From assembly GCA_025966435.1 (NCBI GenBank), contig JAICRQ010000253.1, positions 1 to 5,660 of the forward strand: a stretch of 5,660 nt of DNA. The letters run 5' to 3'. Source of the DNA: Anaerolineales bacterium (GTDB taxonomy: Bacteria; Chloroflexota; Anaerolineae; Anaerolineales; Villigracilaceae). Shown in pieces: positions 1 through 5,660 of the stretch; the stretch's first letter is position 1, and every line of letters begins with the position of its first letter. A program made the position numbers and the translations under genes. The notes under the pieces are model-generated. The model did no database searches. It had not been told where the DNA came from and worked only from the letters and a program-made list of their open reading frames with translations.

Positions 1-1186
1 TGGCAACTCCGGTATTAATAGATATACCCATAACTACGCGCTGATTCAGCACTAAATGCCCGGTAGCTTTTACTCGTGCCAGGAGCTCGCGCCCTGACAG
101 GATAGCGCGTATTTCAGGAGCAGGGCCATCTGGATCGTCCACAAAGATTGCCATCACACCGTCGCCCAGGTATTTCACCATGCCGTTGTGCTTGAAAATA
201 ATATCGGCCGAGTCATTATAAAAATGATTGAGGACTGAAGCAAATTTCTGAACCCCCATTTTTTCACCCATGCTGATTGATTCAGCGATGTCGGCAAACA
301 TGATCGTAACTTTTTCCTCACGCAGGGGAGGAAGCTCACCTGTGTCAAGATAATTCCTTAGCAGCAATTTGACTTCAGATGGAGACACAAATCTCGTAAA
401 CAGTTGGCGAATCTGCTCTTCCTTGCGCACTTTTTCCATCAAATTCAAGCGTTGGATCGTCAGGGATGCCTGATGGCTGATGGCGATGGCAAGCTGCAGC
501 TGATTCCGTGTGAAGGCGCGCGTGCCAGGGCGGTCTTTTCTCAAATACATCAGTGCCAGGATTTCATTTTCCCCAAGAATGGGAACAAACATTTCCGTTG
601 GTGAGACTTCCGCGGAACGATTTTGAATGGCACGGATAGCAAGTTCGGTTCCTCTCGCTCCGTCCAAGTCCCCAAACCTGTCCTTCATAAGGATCCGGCA
701 GGTTTGGACACCCATAGCATGCCCGATCAGAACGTTCAGTTCGTCAACGATCATCTTAAGATTGGTGGCGAAATTCAATTTACGTGCAACGTCGTAAAGA
801 AGGACGGCGTGCTGGTCAAGTGATTCGAGCAGAAGCTCTCGCGTAAAAAGATGAGTCCCCGCGGCGCCGTGGATTACCTCGTGTTCATCGCCGGGCCAAT
901 TGAGATTCATGATGATCTGTCCGATGCGAATCACATCATTCGGCTTCAAGGGGCATTCGCCAGATATCCGCACATGATTGACGAATGTGCCATTGGTGCT
1001 GTCCAGATCGACGATCGAGAGCTTTTCCTGTCCTTCATCCGCCCAGATCTCGGCATGGTGGCGCGAGGCAGCGGCATCCTCCAAGAGGATGTCATTCGTG
1101 ACAGCCCGGCCCAGGGATGTCTTTCCACTTCCTACTTCATACGTTTTGGGAAAACTGTCGGGAACGTGAACGATAAGATTCCACAT
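1..1186 (-). CDS. FHA-GAF-class III adenylate/guanylate cyclase, C-terminus cut by window edge
   Basis: Signal-transduction cyclase, probably cytosolic, making cAMP (or cGMP) from ATP (GTP). Read on the minus strand, 395 codons are present and the frame is open to the window edge. Residues 1-98 form an FHA (phosphothreonine-binding) domain with its conserved parts: LGR at 25-27, SRHHAE at 41-46 and DSTNGTFVN at 62-70. Residues about 125-248 look like a GAF sensor domain (ligand unknown). A linker at 261-278 (RQLFTRFVSPSEVKLLL) is typical of the segment before bacterial cyclase domains. The cyclase domain starts near 292. The metal-binding aspartates are D299 (MFADI) and D342 (KYLGDGVMAIF). 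K338, four residues before D342, fits adenylate rather than guanylate specificity. The usual RGFT after FADI is replaced by AESI. The transition-state Asn/Arg region lies outside the window, so activity cannot be settled. ATG at 1186 is chosen because FHA strand 1 (MWNLIVHVP) starts there; GTG at 1240 would add 18 residues and has a better ribosome site. It is divergent from the STAND-kinase gene. Confidence 0.9.
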   Translation of the reverse strand, partial: MWNLIVHVPDSFPKTYEVGSGKTSLGRAVTNDILLEDAAASRHHAEIWADEGQEKLSIVDLDSTNGTFVNHVRISGECPLKPNDVIRIGQIIMNLNWPGDEHEVIHGAAGTHLFTRELLLESLDQHAVLLYDVARKLNFATNLKMIVDELNVLIGHAMGVQTCRILMKDRFGDLDGARGTELAIRAIQNRSAEVSPTEMFVPILGENEILALMYLRKDRPGTRAFTRNQLQLAIAISHQASLTIQRLNLMEKVRKEEQIRQLFTRFVSPSEVKLLLRNYLDTGELPPLREEKVTIMFADIAESISMGEKMGVQKFASVLNHFYNDSADIIFKHNGMVKYLGDGVMAIFVDDPDGPAPEIRAILSGRELLARVKATGHLVLNQRVVMGISINTGVA

Positions 1187-1224
1187 ACGCAACCATTTTT
1201 TGCCTCGCCCATGAAAAGGGCGGT

Positions 1225-1253
1225 CTACCAGGGGTAGCACAGATCTCCATCTG
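1225..1253. repeat. Two adjacent short inverted repeats at the 5' end of the cyclase transcript
   Basis: CTACC (1225-1229) pairs with GGTAG (1233-1237) across a 3-base loop, and CAGAT (1240-1244) pairs with ATCTG (1249-1253) across a 4-base loop. Both stems have 5 base pairs. On the minus-strand transcript the second hairpin places the GGAG ribosome-site candidate in its loop and the first base of the GTG candidate in its stem. If translation instead begins at ATG 1186, both hairpins lie in the 5' untranslated leader. Such short stems can occur by chance. Confidence 0.3.
1245..1248 (-). promoter_or_regulatory. Possible ribosome binding site (GGAG) for an alternative GTG start of the cyclase gene
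   Basis: On the minus strand GGAG lies 4 bases before a GTG at 1240-1238 that is in frame with the FHA-GAF-cyclase. The frame is closed by a TGA about 20 bases further upstream (near 1261-1259), so GTG is the most upstream usable start. The preferred ATG at 1186 has only a GAGG about 16 bases upstream, which is too far to be a good site. This leaves the start undecided between 1186 and 1240. The extra residues would be basic (HGRGKKWLR) and lie before the FHA domain. Confidence 0.35.
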
Positions 1254-1270
1254 GTCGGTCACTTTCTTTA

Positions 1271-1276
1271 ATTATA
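1271..1276 (-). promoter_or_regulatory. Predicted -10 box (TATAAT) for the cyclase gene
   Basis: A perfect TATAAT reads on the minus strand within an AT-rich patch (1266-1278) of an otherwise GC-richer region. Transcription would begin near 1264, giving a leader of about 24 bases to GTG 1240 or 78 bases to ATG 1186. No convincing TTGACA-like -35 element is found 15-19 bases upstream, so this may be a -10-dominated or activator-dependent promoter. Confidence 0.45.
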
Positions 1277-1332
1277 ACTCGTGCCAGACCCTAACCTGGT
1301 TCATTGTGGGGGTGTGCGCCTCGTTTTCAGGT

Positions 1333-1338
1333 TATACT
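1333..1338 (+). promoter_or_regulatory. Weak candidate -10 box (TATACT) for the STAND-kinase gene
   Basis: TATACT on the plus strand matches the -10 consensus at five of six positions and would put the transcript start near 1345, leaving a leader of about 130 bases before ATG 1476. No good -35 element is seen at normal spacing: TTGTGG at 1304-1309 is 23 bases away, which is too far. A second plus-strand candidate, TATAAC at 1273-1278, overlaps the minus-strand -10 box. The true promoter could be either or neither. Confidence 0.25.
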
Positions 1339-1434
1339 ATTTCTACCCTTCATCGTTATGCCGCTGAACATGGACGACCCTGCTACGACGCACCCGGCAA
1401 CTTTCATCACAGCCTTGAAGATAAACTTGCTCGA

Positions 1435-1450
1435 CGAATTAATGAATTCG
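1435..1450. repeat. 16-base inverted repeat, possible operator upstream of the STAND-kinase gene
   Basis: CGAATT and AATTCG are perfect inverted arms around the spacer AATG, ending 25 bases before ATG 1476. The position fits an operator or a leader hairpin near the ribosome entry region. Six-base arms with a short spacer are expected now and then by chance in a region this long, and no second copy was noticed in the intergenic region, so regulation is only a possibility. Confidence 0.3.
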
Positions 1451-1475
1451 CTTCCCAAGCCGAAAGCCCCGGACT

Positions 1476-4400
1476 ATGCCCGAATTGGCAACTGATTTCC
1501 AAACTTTGCCTCCCGAATACCAGGCAGTCATTCATCTGGCGCAGGAGACATACGGAATCAAGGTCGCTCCGCTCCAGCTATTGGTCGGAGGCTGGTCCGG
1601 TGCGATTGTCTATCTTGTCAGTGTTTCATCGGGGGCGACCAACCTCGTCGAGCATTGCATTCTAAAGCTGGATCGGAAGGGGAAGTCTGCCAGGGCAGAC
1701 GAAGTCACACGCCACAACAGCGTCCTGCGCAAGTCTACGCCGGAGTTCGCCCGTGAGCATATCGCCGAGCTGGTCTTTGACCGCGTTGAACGAGATGGTG
1801 CCATTGCCATCTTTTACCGCATCGCCGGCCAATCTCTGCTCAAGTACCACCCTCTATCGAGTTACGAACGACAAAGCCAGCTCAAGACCATTTTTATCCA
1901 GACCAATCATGTCCTGTTACAGAAGTGGAATGTGGACGCCGCCTTCCGGCAGGCAGTGTCTCCGCAGAAGCTGCTGGAAACCTGGCTGGCATTTCGTCTG
2001 GATGCCGGGGGAAACATCGAACGCTTCCTGCACGAGGTATGCCAAGTCCATCCGGACGTTCCGGGTTTTCTGATCCACGGGCATGTTTTCCCGAATCCCT
2101 TACATCATGCCCGCATTGCTGACGCATGGGGCAAGGTTCGTTCTCTGGATGTTGCGACTGGTTTTCTCCACGGGGACTTGAACGCTAATAATATCCTGGT
2201 GAAATTCGCCGATAACAAAGAAACCCTGGAAGGATATTACCTGATCGACTTTGCTCTCTTCAAAGAGAAGATGCCGTTGCTCTATGACCAGCGCTATCTC
2301 GAGATGTCGTATCTGATGCAGGCAATGTCACAGTGCTCGTTTCCAAAGTTTGTCAGCTTTCTCACGCTGCTTGCCGTGGCGGACAGCCCGGACCCGTATA
2401 AGGTGCCGGTCGAGATGTCCGGAGTCAGCGCCGTGATCGCCTCCGCTCGCAGTGCGTTCGCGGCGTGGGTGACAGAAAACCATCCAAGCCTGCACGACGA
2501 CCTCTGGGGACAATACTGGCTGGCAGGGGTCGCGGCCGGCTTGGCGTACTGCCATAAACCAGGGCTACCGGATGCAGGCCGGCTGGCAGGTCTTATTTAT
2601 GCCGCGGCGAACTTAAGACGATATTCTGCTTTGTTTCCCCTGCCCAATCCAGGAGATGTGCAACAGCTTTATGATGACCATCAATCGAGTGGAAGGTCCG
2701 AGACACGCTCGGTGCGTCGACAGACCATAGAAATTCTCCATAACCTTCCCAGTCAGCCCACCACTTTCGTTGGACGTGAAGAAGAGCTCACTGCGGCACG
2801 TGAGATTCTTTTACGCAAAGGTGTACAACTCGTCACGTTCACGGGTCCGGGCGGCACAGGGAAAACACGCCTGAGTCTGGAAGTCGCGAAGGGGCTGATC
2901 GAACACTTCAAAGACGGCGTGTTCTTTGTCCAGTTGGCAGATATTACGGAGCCGAGTCAGGTCGTTTCGCGTGTCGCGCAGGAGCTGGAAGTGCGGGCAG
3001 CCGGCACGCGACCTTTACTCCAGAACTTGAAAGATTTCTTGAAAGATAAAAACATCCTGCTGTTGCTGGATAACTTCGAGCAGTTGATCCCTGCCGCGAC
3101 GGTGGTGGCGGAGCTTCTTGCTGCAGCGCCTTCCATGAAAGTGCTAGTCACGAGTCGCATCCTCCTCAACCTGCGAGGGGAGTATGAGTTTCCTATTTTT
3201 CCACTCGACACACCTCAATTCACGGACGCCACTTCGCTTGGGCAGCTCGCGAAGACCGAATCCGTCAAATTATTTACGGAGCGGGCTCAGGCGGCACAAT
3301 CCAGCTTCACGTTGAGTGCGAGCAATGCATCCGCGGTAGCCCAAATTTGCCAGCGGCTGGATGGCTTGCCTCTGGCAATTGAACTTGCAGCGGCACGCGT
3401 CAAAATGCTTCCGCCGCAGGCGATCCTCGCTCGGCTGAATGATAGGCTGAAACTTCTCACTGGCGGTGCACAAGACCTCCCCGCTCGCCAGCGAACTCTG
3501 CGAAACACACTGGAGTGGAGTTACAGTCTGCTCAAGCCGCAAGAGAAAACGTTGTATGCGCGCCTGGCGGTCTTCGTAGGCGGTTTCACGTTGGAAGATG
3601 CCGAGGCAATATGTAATTTGGAAGAGGAGCTGGACATTTTTGAAGGCATCTCTTCCTTAGTAAACAACAGTCTTCTCAAGCAGGAAGAGCTCGCGTATGG
3701 TCAACCGCGCTTCCGAATGTTGGAGACGATCCGGGAATATGCGTCGGAAAGGCTTTCCGAGAGCGGCGAGATGCCAGGCTTGCAGCAGCAACACGCCGAT
3801 TACTTCATCAGAATGATCCTGCACGAGGCAAGCTTTGGATTGATAAGCCGGGACTCAACAGCCTGGCTTGACCGGCTAGAACGAGAACACGATAATGTTC
3901 AAGCAGCACTGGAGTGGAGTCTAAAAACTCCGGAAGGTCGCGAACGAGCACTTTCCATAATGGAAACCTTGACCTGGTTTTGGTACCGGCGCGGCTTCTT
4001 CAACGAAGGTCGCATCTGGACCGACCGTTTACTCACTGCTTCCGCCGATGCGCCGCGTCCGATCCGTGCAGCCGCTCTGCAAATGAGCTCGAGGATGGCA
4101 ATGTGGCGCGGTGATCTAAAGAACGCTGAGGCGAGAGCTTCCGAAGCTCTCACACTTTGGCAGAGACTGGAGGATGAGCGAAAGGTACCGATGTCTCTGA
4201 TGGAGACAGGTGTTACACTCATCAATTTGGGGAGGGACAGTGAAGCCCACACTCTATTCAAAGAAGCAGAGTCCCTCTTTCGTGAAGGCGGTATGTCCTT
4301 TTTTGATGCTGTAACACTGGTGCATCTCGGGAATGTATCTCTGGGGCTTGGGAAGCCGGACGAGGCGTGGGACTGGTTGAACCGAGCTTATCCCATCTTC

Positions 4401-4925
4401 AAGGAGATCGGTGAAGAATGGGGATTGTCCTTTGTCCTCAACAACCTCGGGGAAGTGGCGCGCGTGAAAGGCAATTACGAACAAGCCTATGGATACTATA
4501 GGGAGAGCGAGGCCTTGTTGAGAGCCACAGGTGACAAGGGCGATCTCGCGCGGCTTATTCACACGCTGGGTTATATAGCCTCCCATAACGGAGATGACAC
4601 TCTGGCGGAGGCGCAATTTCGCGAGAGTCTAGCGATGTTCCGGCGGTTGGGCAATAAACGCGGCATTGCCGAATGCATTGCAGGATTGGCAAGCTTGAGG
4701 GCAAAACATGGAAACTCGCAGGTCGCGACAAAAATGCTCGGCGCGGCAGAGGCGTTGCTTGGAGAATCAGGGGGAGCCTGGTGGCCAGCAGACCGCGTGG
4801 AAGTGGAAAAGACCCGCGCCATCCTCCAAGCGGCTTTGGAGAAAAACGAGTTCAAAGCGTCGTGGGCAGAAGGTACGGCGATGACATTAGAGAAAGCCAT
4901 CGCCTTCGTTTCCAATGAAGACTAA
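1476..4925 (+). CDS. APH-like kinase - NB-ARC (STAND) ATPase - TPR fusion protein
   Basis: A complete 1149-residue, probably cytosolic, signalling ATPase with no signal peptide or membrane segment. Residues about 30-300 resemble the APH/choline-kinase fold: GGWSGA at 38-43 (nucleotide loop), K64 in CILKLD, the catalytic motif HGDLNANNIL at 232-241 (D234, N239) and the metal-binding D258 in LIDFA. About 300-415 is a helical extension. The NB-ARC module starts with FVGREEEL (431-438). It has Walker A GPGGTGKT (457-464), Walker B LLLLDNFEQ (528-536), VLVTSR (556-561) and GLPLAIELAAAR (630-641), then a winged helix (about 673-760, including RFRMLETIREYA). About six TPR repeats follow (864-1100), with a C-terminal tail typical of bacterial NB-ARC/TPR regulators. 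By family knowledge STAND proteins switch on by ATP binding and oligomerisation after a sensor engages a trigger. Here the TPRs are the likely sensor and the kinase the likely output (inference). The kinase substrate, protein or small molecule, is unknown. No DNA-binding HTH of SARP or LuxR type is visible. An in-frame TGA at 1443 limits the start; ATG 1476 is the first good codon but lacks a clear ribosome site. Confidence 0.93.
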   Translation: MPELATDFQTLPPEYQAVIHLAQETYGIKVAPLQLLVGGWSGAIVYLVSVSSGATNLVEHCILKLDRKGKSARADEVTRHNSVLRKSTPEFAREHIAELVFDRVERDGAIAIFYRIAGQSLLKYHPLSSYERQSQLKTIFIQTNHVLLQKWNVDAAFRQAVSPQKLLETWLAFRLDAGGNIERFLHEVCQVHPDVPGFLIHGHVFPNPLHHARIADAWGKVRSLDVATGFLHGDLNANNILVKFADNKETLEGYYLIDFALFKEKMPLLYDQRYLEMSYLMQAMSQCSFPKFVSFLTLLAVADSPDPYKVPVEMSGVSAVIASARSAFAAWVTENHPSLHDDLWGQYWLAGVAAGLAYCHKPGLPDAGRLAGLIYAAANLRRYSALFPLPNPGDVQQLYDDHQSSGRSETRSVRRQTIEILHNLPSQPTTFVGREEELTAAREILLRKGVQLVTFTGPGGTGKTRLSLEVAKGLIEHFKDGVFFVQLADITEPSQVVSRVAQELEVRAAGTRPLLQNLKDFLKDKNILLLLDNFEQLIPAATVVAELLAAAPSMKVLVTSRILLNLRGEYEFPIFPLDTPQFTDATSLGQLAKTESVKLFTERAQAAQSSFTLSASNASAVAQICQRLDGLPLAIELAAARVKMLPPQAILARLNDRLKLLTGGAQDLPARQRTLRNTLEWSYSLLKPQEKTLYARLAVFVGGFTLEDAEAICNLEEELDIFEGISSLVNNSLLKQEELAYGQPRFRMLETIREYASERLSESGEMPGLQQQHADYFIRMILHEASFGLISRDSTAWLDRLEREHDNVQAALEWSLKTPEGRERALSIMETLTWFWYRRGFFNEGRIWTDRLLTASADAPRPIRAAALQMSSRMAMWRGDLKNAEARASEALTLWQRLEDERKVPMSLMETGVTLINLGRDSEAHTLFKEAESLFREGGMSFFDAVTLVHLGNVSLGLGKPDEAWDWLNRAYPIFKEIGEEWGLSFVLNNLGEVARVKGNYEQAYGYYRESEALLRATGDKGDLARLIHTLGYIASHNGDDTLAEAQFRESLAMFRRLGNKRGIAECIAGLASLRAKHGNSQVATKMLGAAEALLGESGGAWWPADRVEVEKTRAILQAALEKNEFKASWAEGTAMTLEKAIAFVSNED

Positions 4926-5660
4926 GGCTATCACGTCTGAGGTCGGCATCGGCGCTACGGACGAATTGAGTTTGCGTGTGAGTGTTGCTGCTCTCGTGAG
5001 GGTGCTCTTTGAGCATCCCAATGATGGCACGCTCATGCTGGCACTCGAACGCAAGGCAACTCTTCTGGAAGAAGATGGGCGGCGCCTTGTGGATGTAAAG
5101 GCGCAACCATTTGGCGGAGCGCTACGCCTTCATGATCTGAAGCCATTACAGGAACGGATCGACGATTTTCACTTCGACAGTGAGGAGTCGCGCGCCGAAC
5201 AGGACTTTCGAATCTTTATACGACCCGCGGATTGGGAAACCGTACGAGAGTTTTGCCTGGGATATTTCAGCCAGTCTGACGATTCTGTTTTGGAATCGGA
5301 TCCGGGGCGGGAACTGGCGGAAGAATTCGCAGATGCGCTGAAGATCAGCCTAAAACGAGATCAGTATACTTGTCAGGCAGTCAGCACGATCGTGGAGGAC
5401 GAACCATCCATCGCAAAAAATATTCATGCCAGAGGGTATCCGACTGCCAGGATGTATCGCATCTTTGAAGTCCGCATTCAGGATCAGGCTCTGGCGTCGG
5501 CGATGATAGAAAACAGTGAGAGCTGCTCTGACGAGGATCTTCGTCAGCGCGCTTTGCAAGACGCGCGAACTGGTGGAGCGGGAAGAGCGAACGGGGTATT
5601 GATAATGCCTTCTGAAGAAATCAATGACTTCTATACAACGATCCCGATGGGGGCACGCAA
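4915..5660 (+). CDS. Unrecognised soluble protein overlapping the STAND-kinase gene, C-terminus cut by window edge
   Basis: I do not recognise this family. The frame is open for 248 codons to the window edge, beginning MKTKAITSEVGIGATDELSL. ATG 4915 overlaps the last 11 bases of the STAND gene in a different frame, which implies one transcript and translational coupling; no separate ribosome site is evident. The visible part is acidic, mixed alpha/beta in character, and lacks a signal peptide or membrane segment. A strand-rich N-terminal part (RVSVAALVRVLFEHP, then PFGGALRL near residues 64-71) is followed by a segment rich in charged and aromatic residues (around 80-110) and a mostly helical second half. 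A glycine-rich turn (GGAGRANGVLIMP) lies near residues 221-233. No catalytic motif was identified. Its tight linkage makes it a likely partner, substrate or effector of the STAND kinase, which is an inference from gene order only. Confidence 0.85.
   Translation, partial: MKTKAITSEVGIGATDELSLRVSVAALVRVLFEHPNDGTLMLALERKATLLEEDGRRLVDVKAQPFGGALRLHDLKPLQERIDDFHFDSEESRAEQDFRIFIRPADWETVREFCLGYFSQSDDSVLESDPGRELAEEFADALKISLKRDQYTCQAVSTIVEDEPSIAKNIHARGYPTARMYRIFEVRIQDQALASAMIENSESCSDEDLRQRALQDARTGGAGRANGVLIMPSEEINDFYTTIPMGAR

Larger units (their letters stand above)
1187..1475. other. Divergent intergenic region between the cyclase and STAND-kinase genes
   Basis: No convincing gene lies in these 289 bases. 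The region holds the outward-facing -10 candidates, the two hairpins at 1225-1253, a tandem GGTC repeat (1253-1260) and the inverted repeat at 1435-1450. A short plus-strand frame from ATG 1358 to a stop at 1495 could give 45 residues overlapping the STAND start. It lacks a ribosome site and a recognisable product, so it is not called as a gene. No obvious Shine-Dalgarno sequence precedes ATG 1476 either. Confidence 0.6.

Noticed and set aside
851..1237. A 128-codon plus-strand open frame
   Set aside because: It is antisense to the FHA domain, whose minus-strand translation has clear conserved motifs (SRHHAE, DSTNGTF). The plus-strand product has no recognisable domain.
1271..1286. TGGCAC followed by an AT-rich stretch on the minus strand, resembling a sigma-54 promoter
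   Set aside because: The matching TTGC element at the required 5-base spacing is absent (ATAATT is there instead). A TATAAT -10 box explains the site better.
1306..1665. A 119-codon plus-strand frame with a GTG start crossing the intergenic region into the STAND gene
   Set aside because: More than half of it overlaps the well-supported STAND-kinase frame, and its translation is low-complexity and Ser/Arg-rich, as expected of a shadow frame.
4254..4616. Minus-strand frame of 120 codons opposite the TPR region
   Set aside because: The plus strand encodes regular TPR repeats here. The antisense frame has no domain and no start signal.
4915..5200. Possible Nudix hydrolase fold in the downstream gene, suggested by strands followed by FGGALRL
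   Set aside because: The catalytic Nudix helix (REXXEEXG) that should follow the Gly-Gly is not present. A degenerate Nudix-like fold cannot be excluded without structure prediction.

Overview
The window looks like part of a bacterial signalling or defence-type island. It holds three protein genes around one divergent intergenic region. The protein architectures (FHA-GAF-cyclase; large STAND ATPase with TPRs) and the moderate GC content suggest a multicellular or filamentous environmental bacterium. Chloroflexota (Anaerolineae-like) is my best guess, but it is an inference from protein style and not from any marker gene.

Layout. Positions 1-1186 (minus strand, running off the left edge) encode an FHA domain, a GAF-like domain and the first part of a class III nucleotide cyclase. 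Positions 1187-1475 are a roughly 290-base divergent intergenic region. It has a perfect TATAAT box facing the cyclase, two small hairpins around a possible GTG start, and a 16-base inverted repeat just upstream of the plus-strand gene. Positions 1476-4925 (plus) encode a complete 1149-residue protein: an aminoglycoside-phosphotransferase (APH)-like kinase domain, an NB-ARC/STAND ATPase with its winged helix, then about six TPR repeats. Positions 4915-5660 (plus, running off the right edge) encode an unrecognised soluble protein whose start overlaps the end of the STAND gene by 11 bases.

How they may work together (inference). The TPR part of the STAND protein would sense a ligand or partner, and the NB-ARC module would act as a nucleotide-dependent switch. 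The N-terminal kinase would be the output. The overlapping downstream protein is the obvious candidate partner or substrate. The divergent FHA-GAF-cyclase could read a phosphothreonine mark and turn it into a cyclic nucleotide signal. The kinase and cyclase metal-binding residues that fall inside the window are intact, so both enzymes could be active. I see no tRNA, rRNA, CRISPR array, insertion sequence or terminator here.
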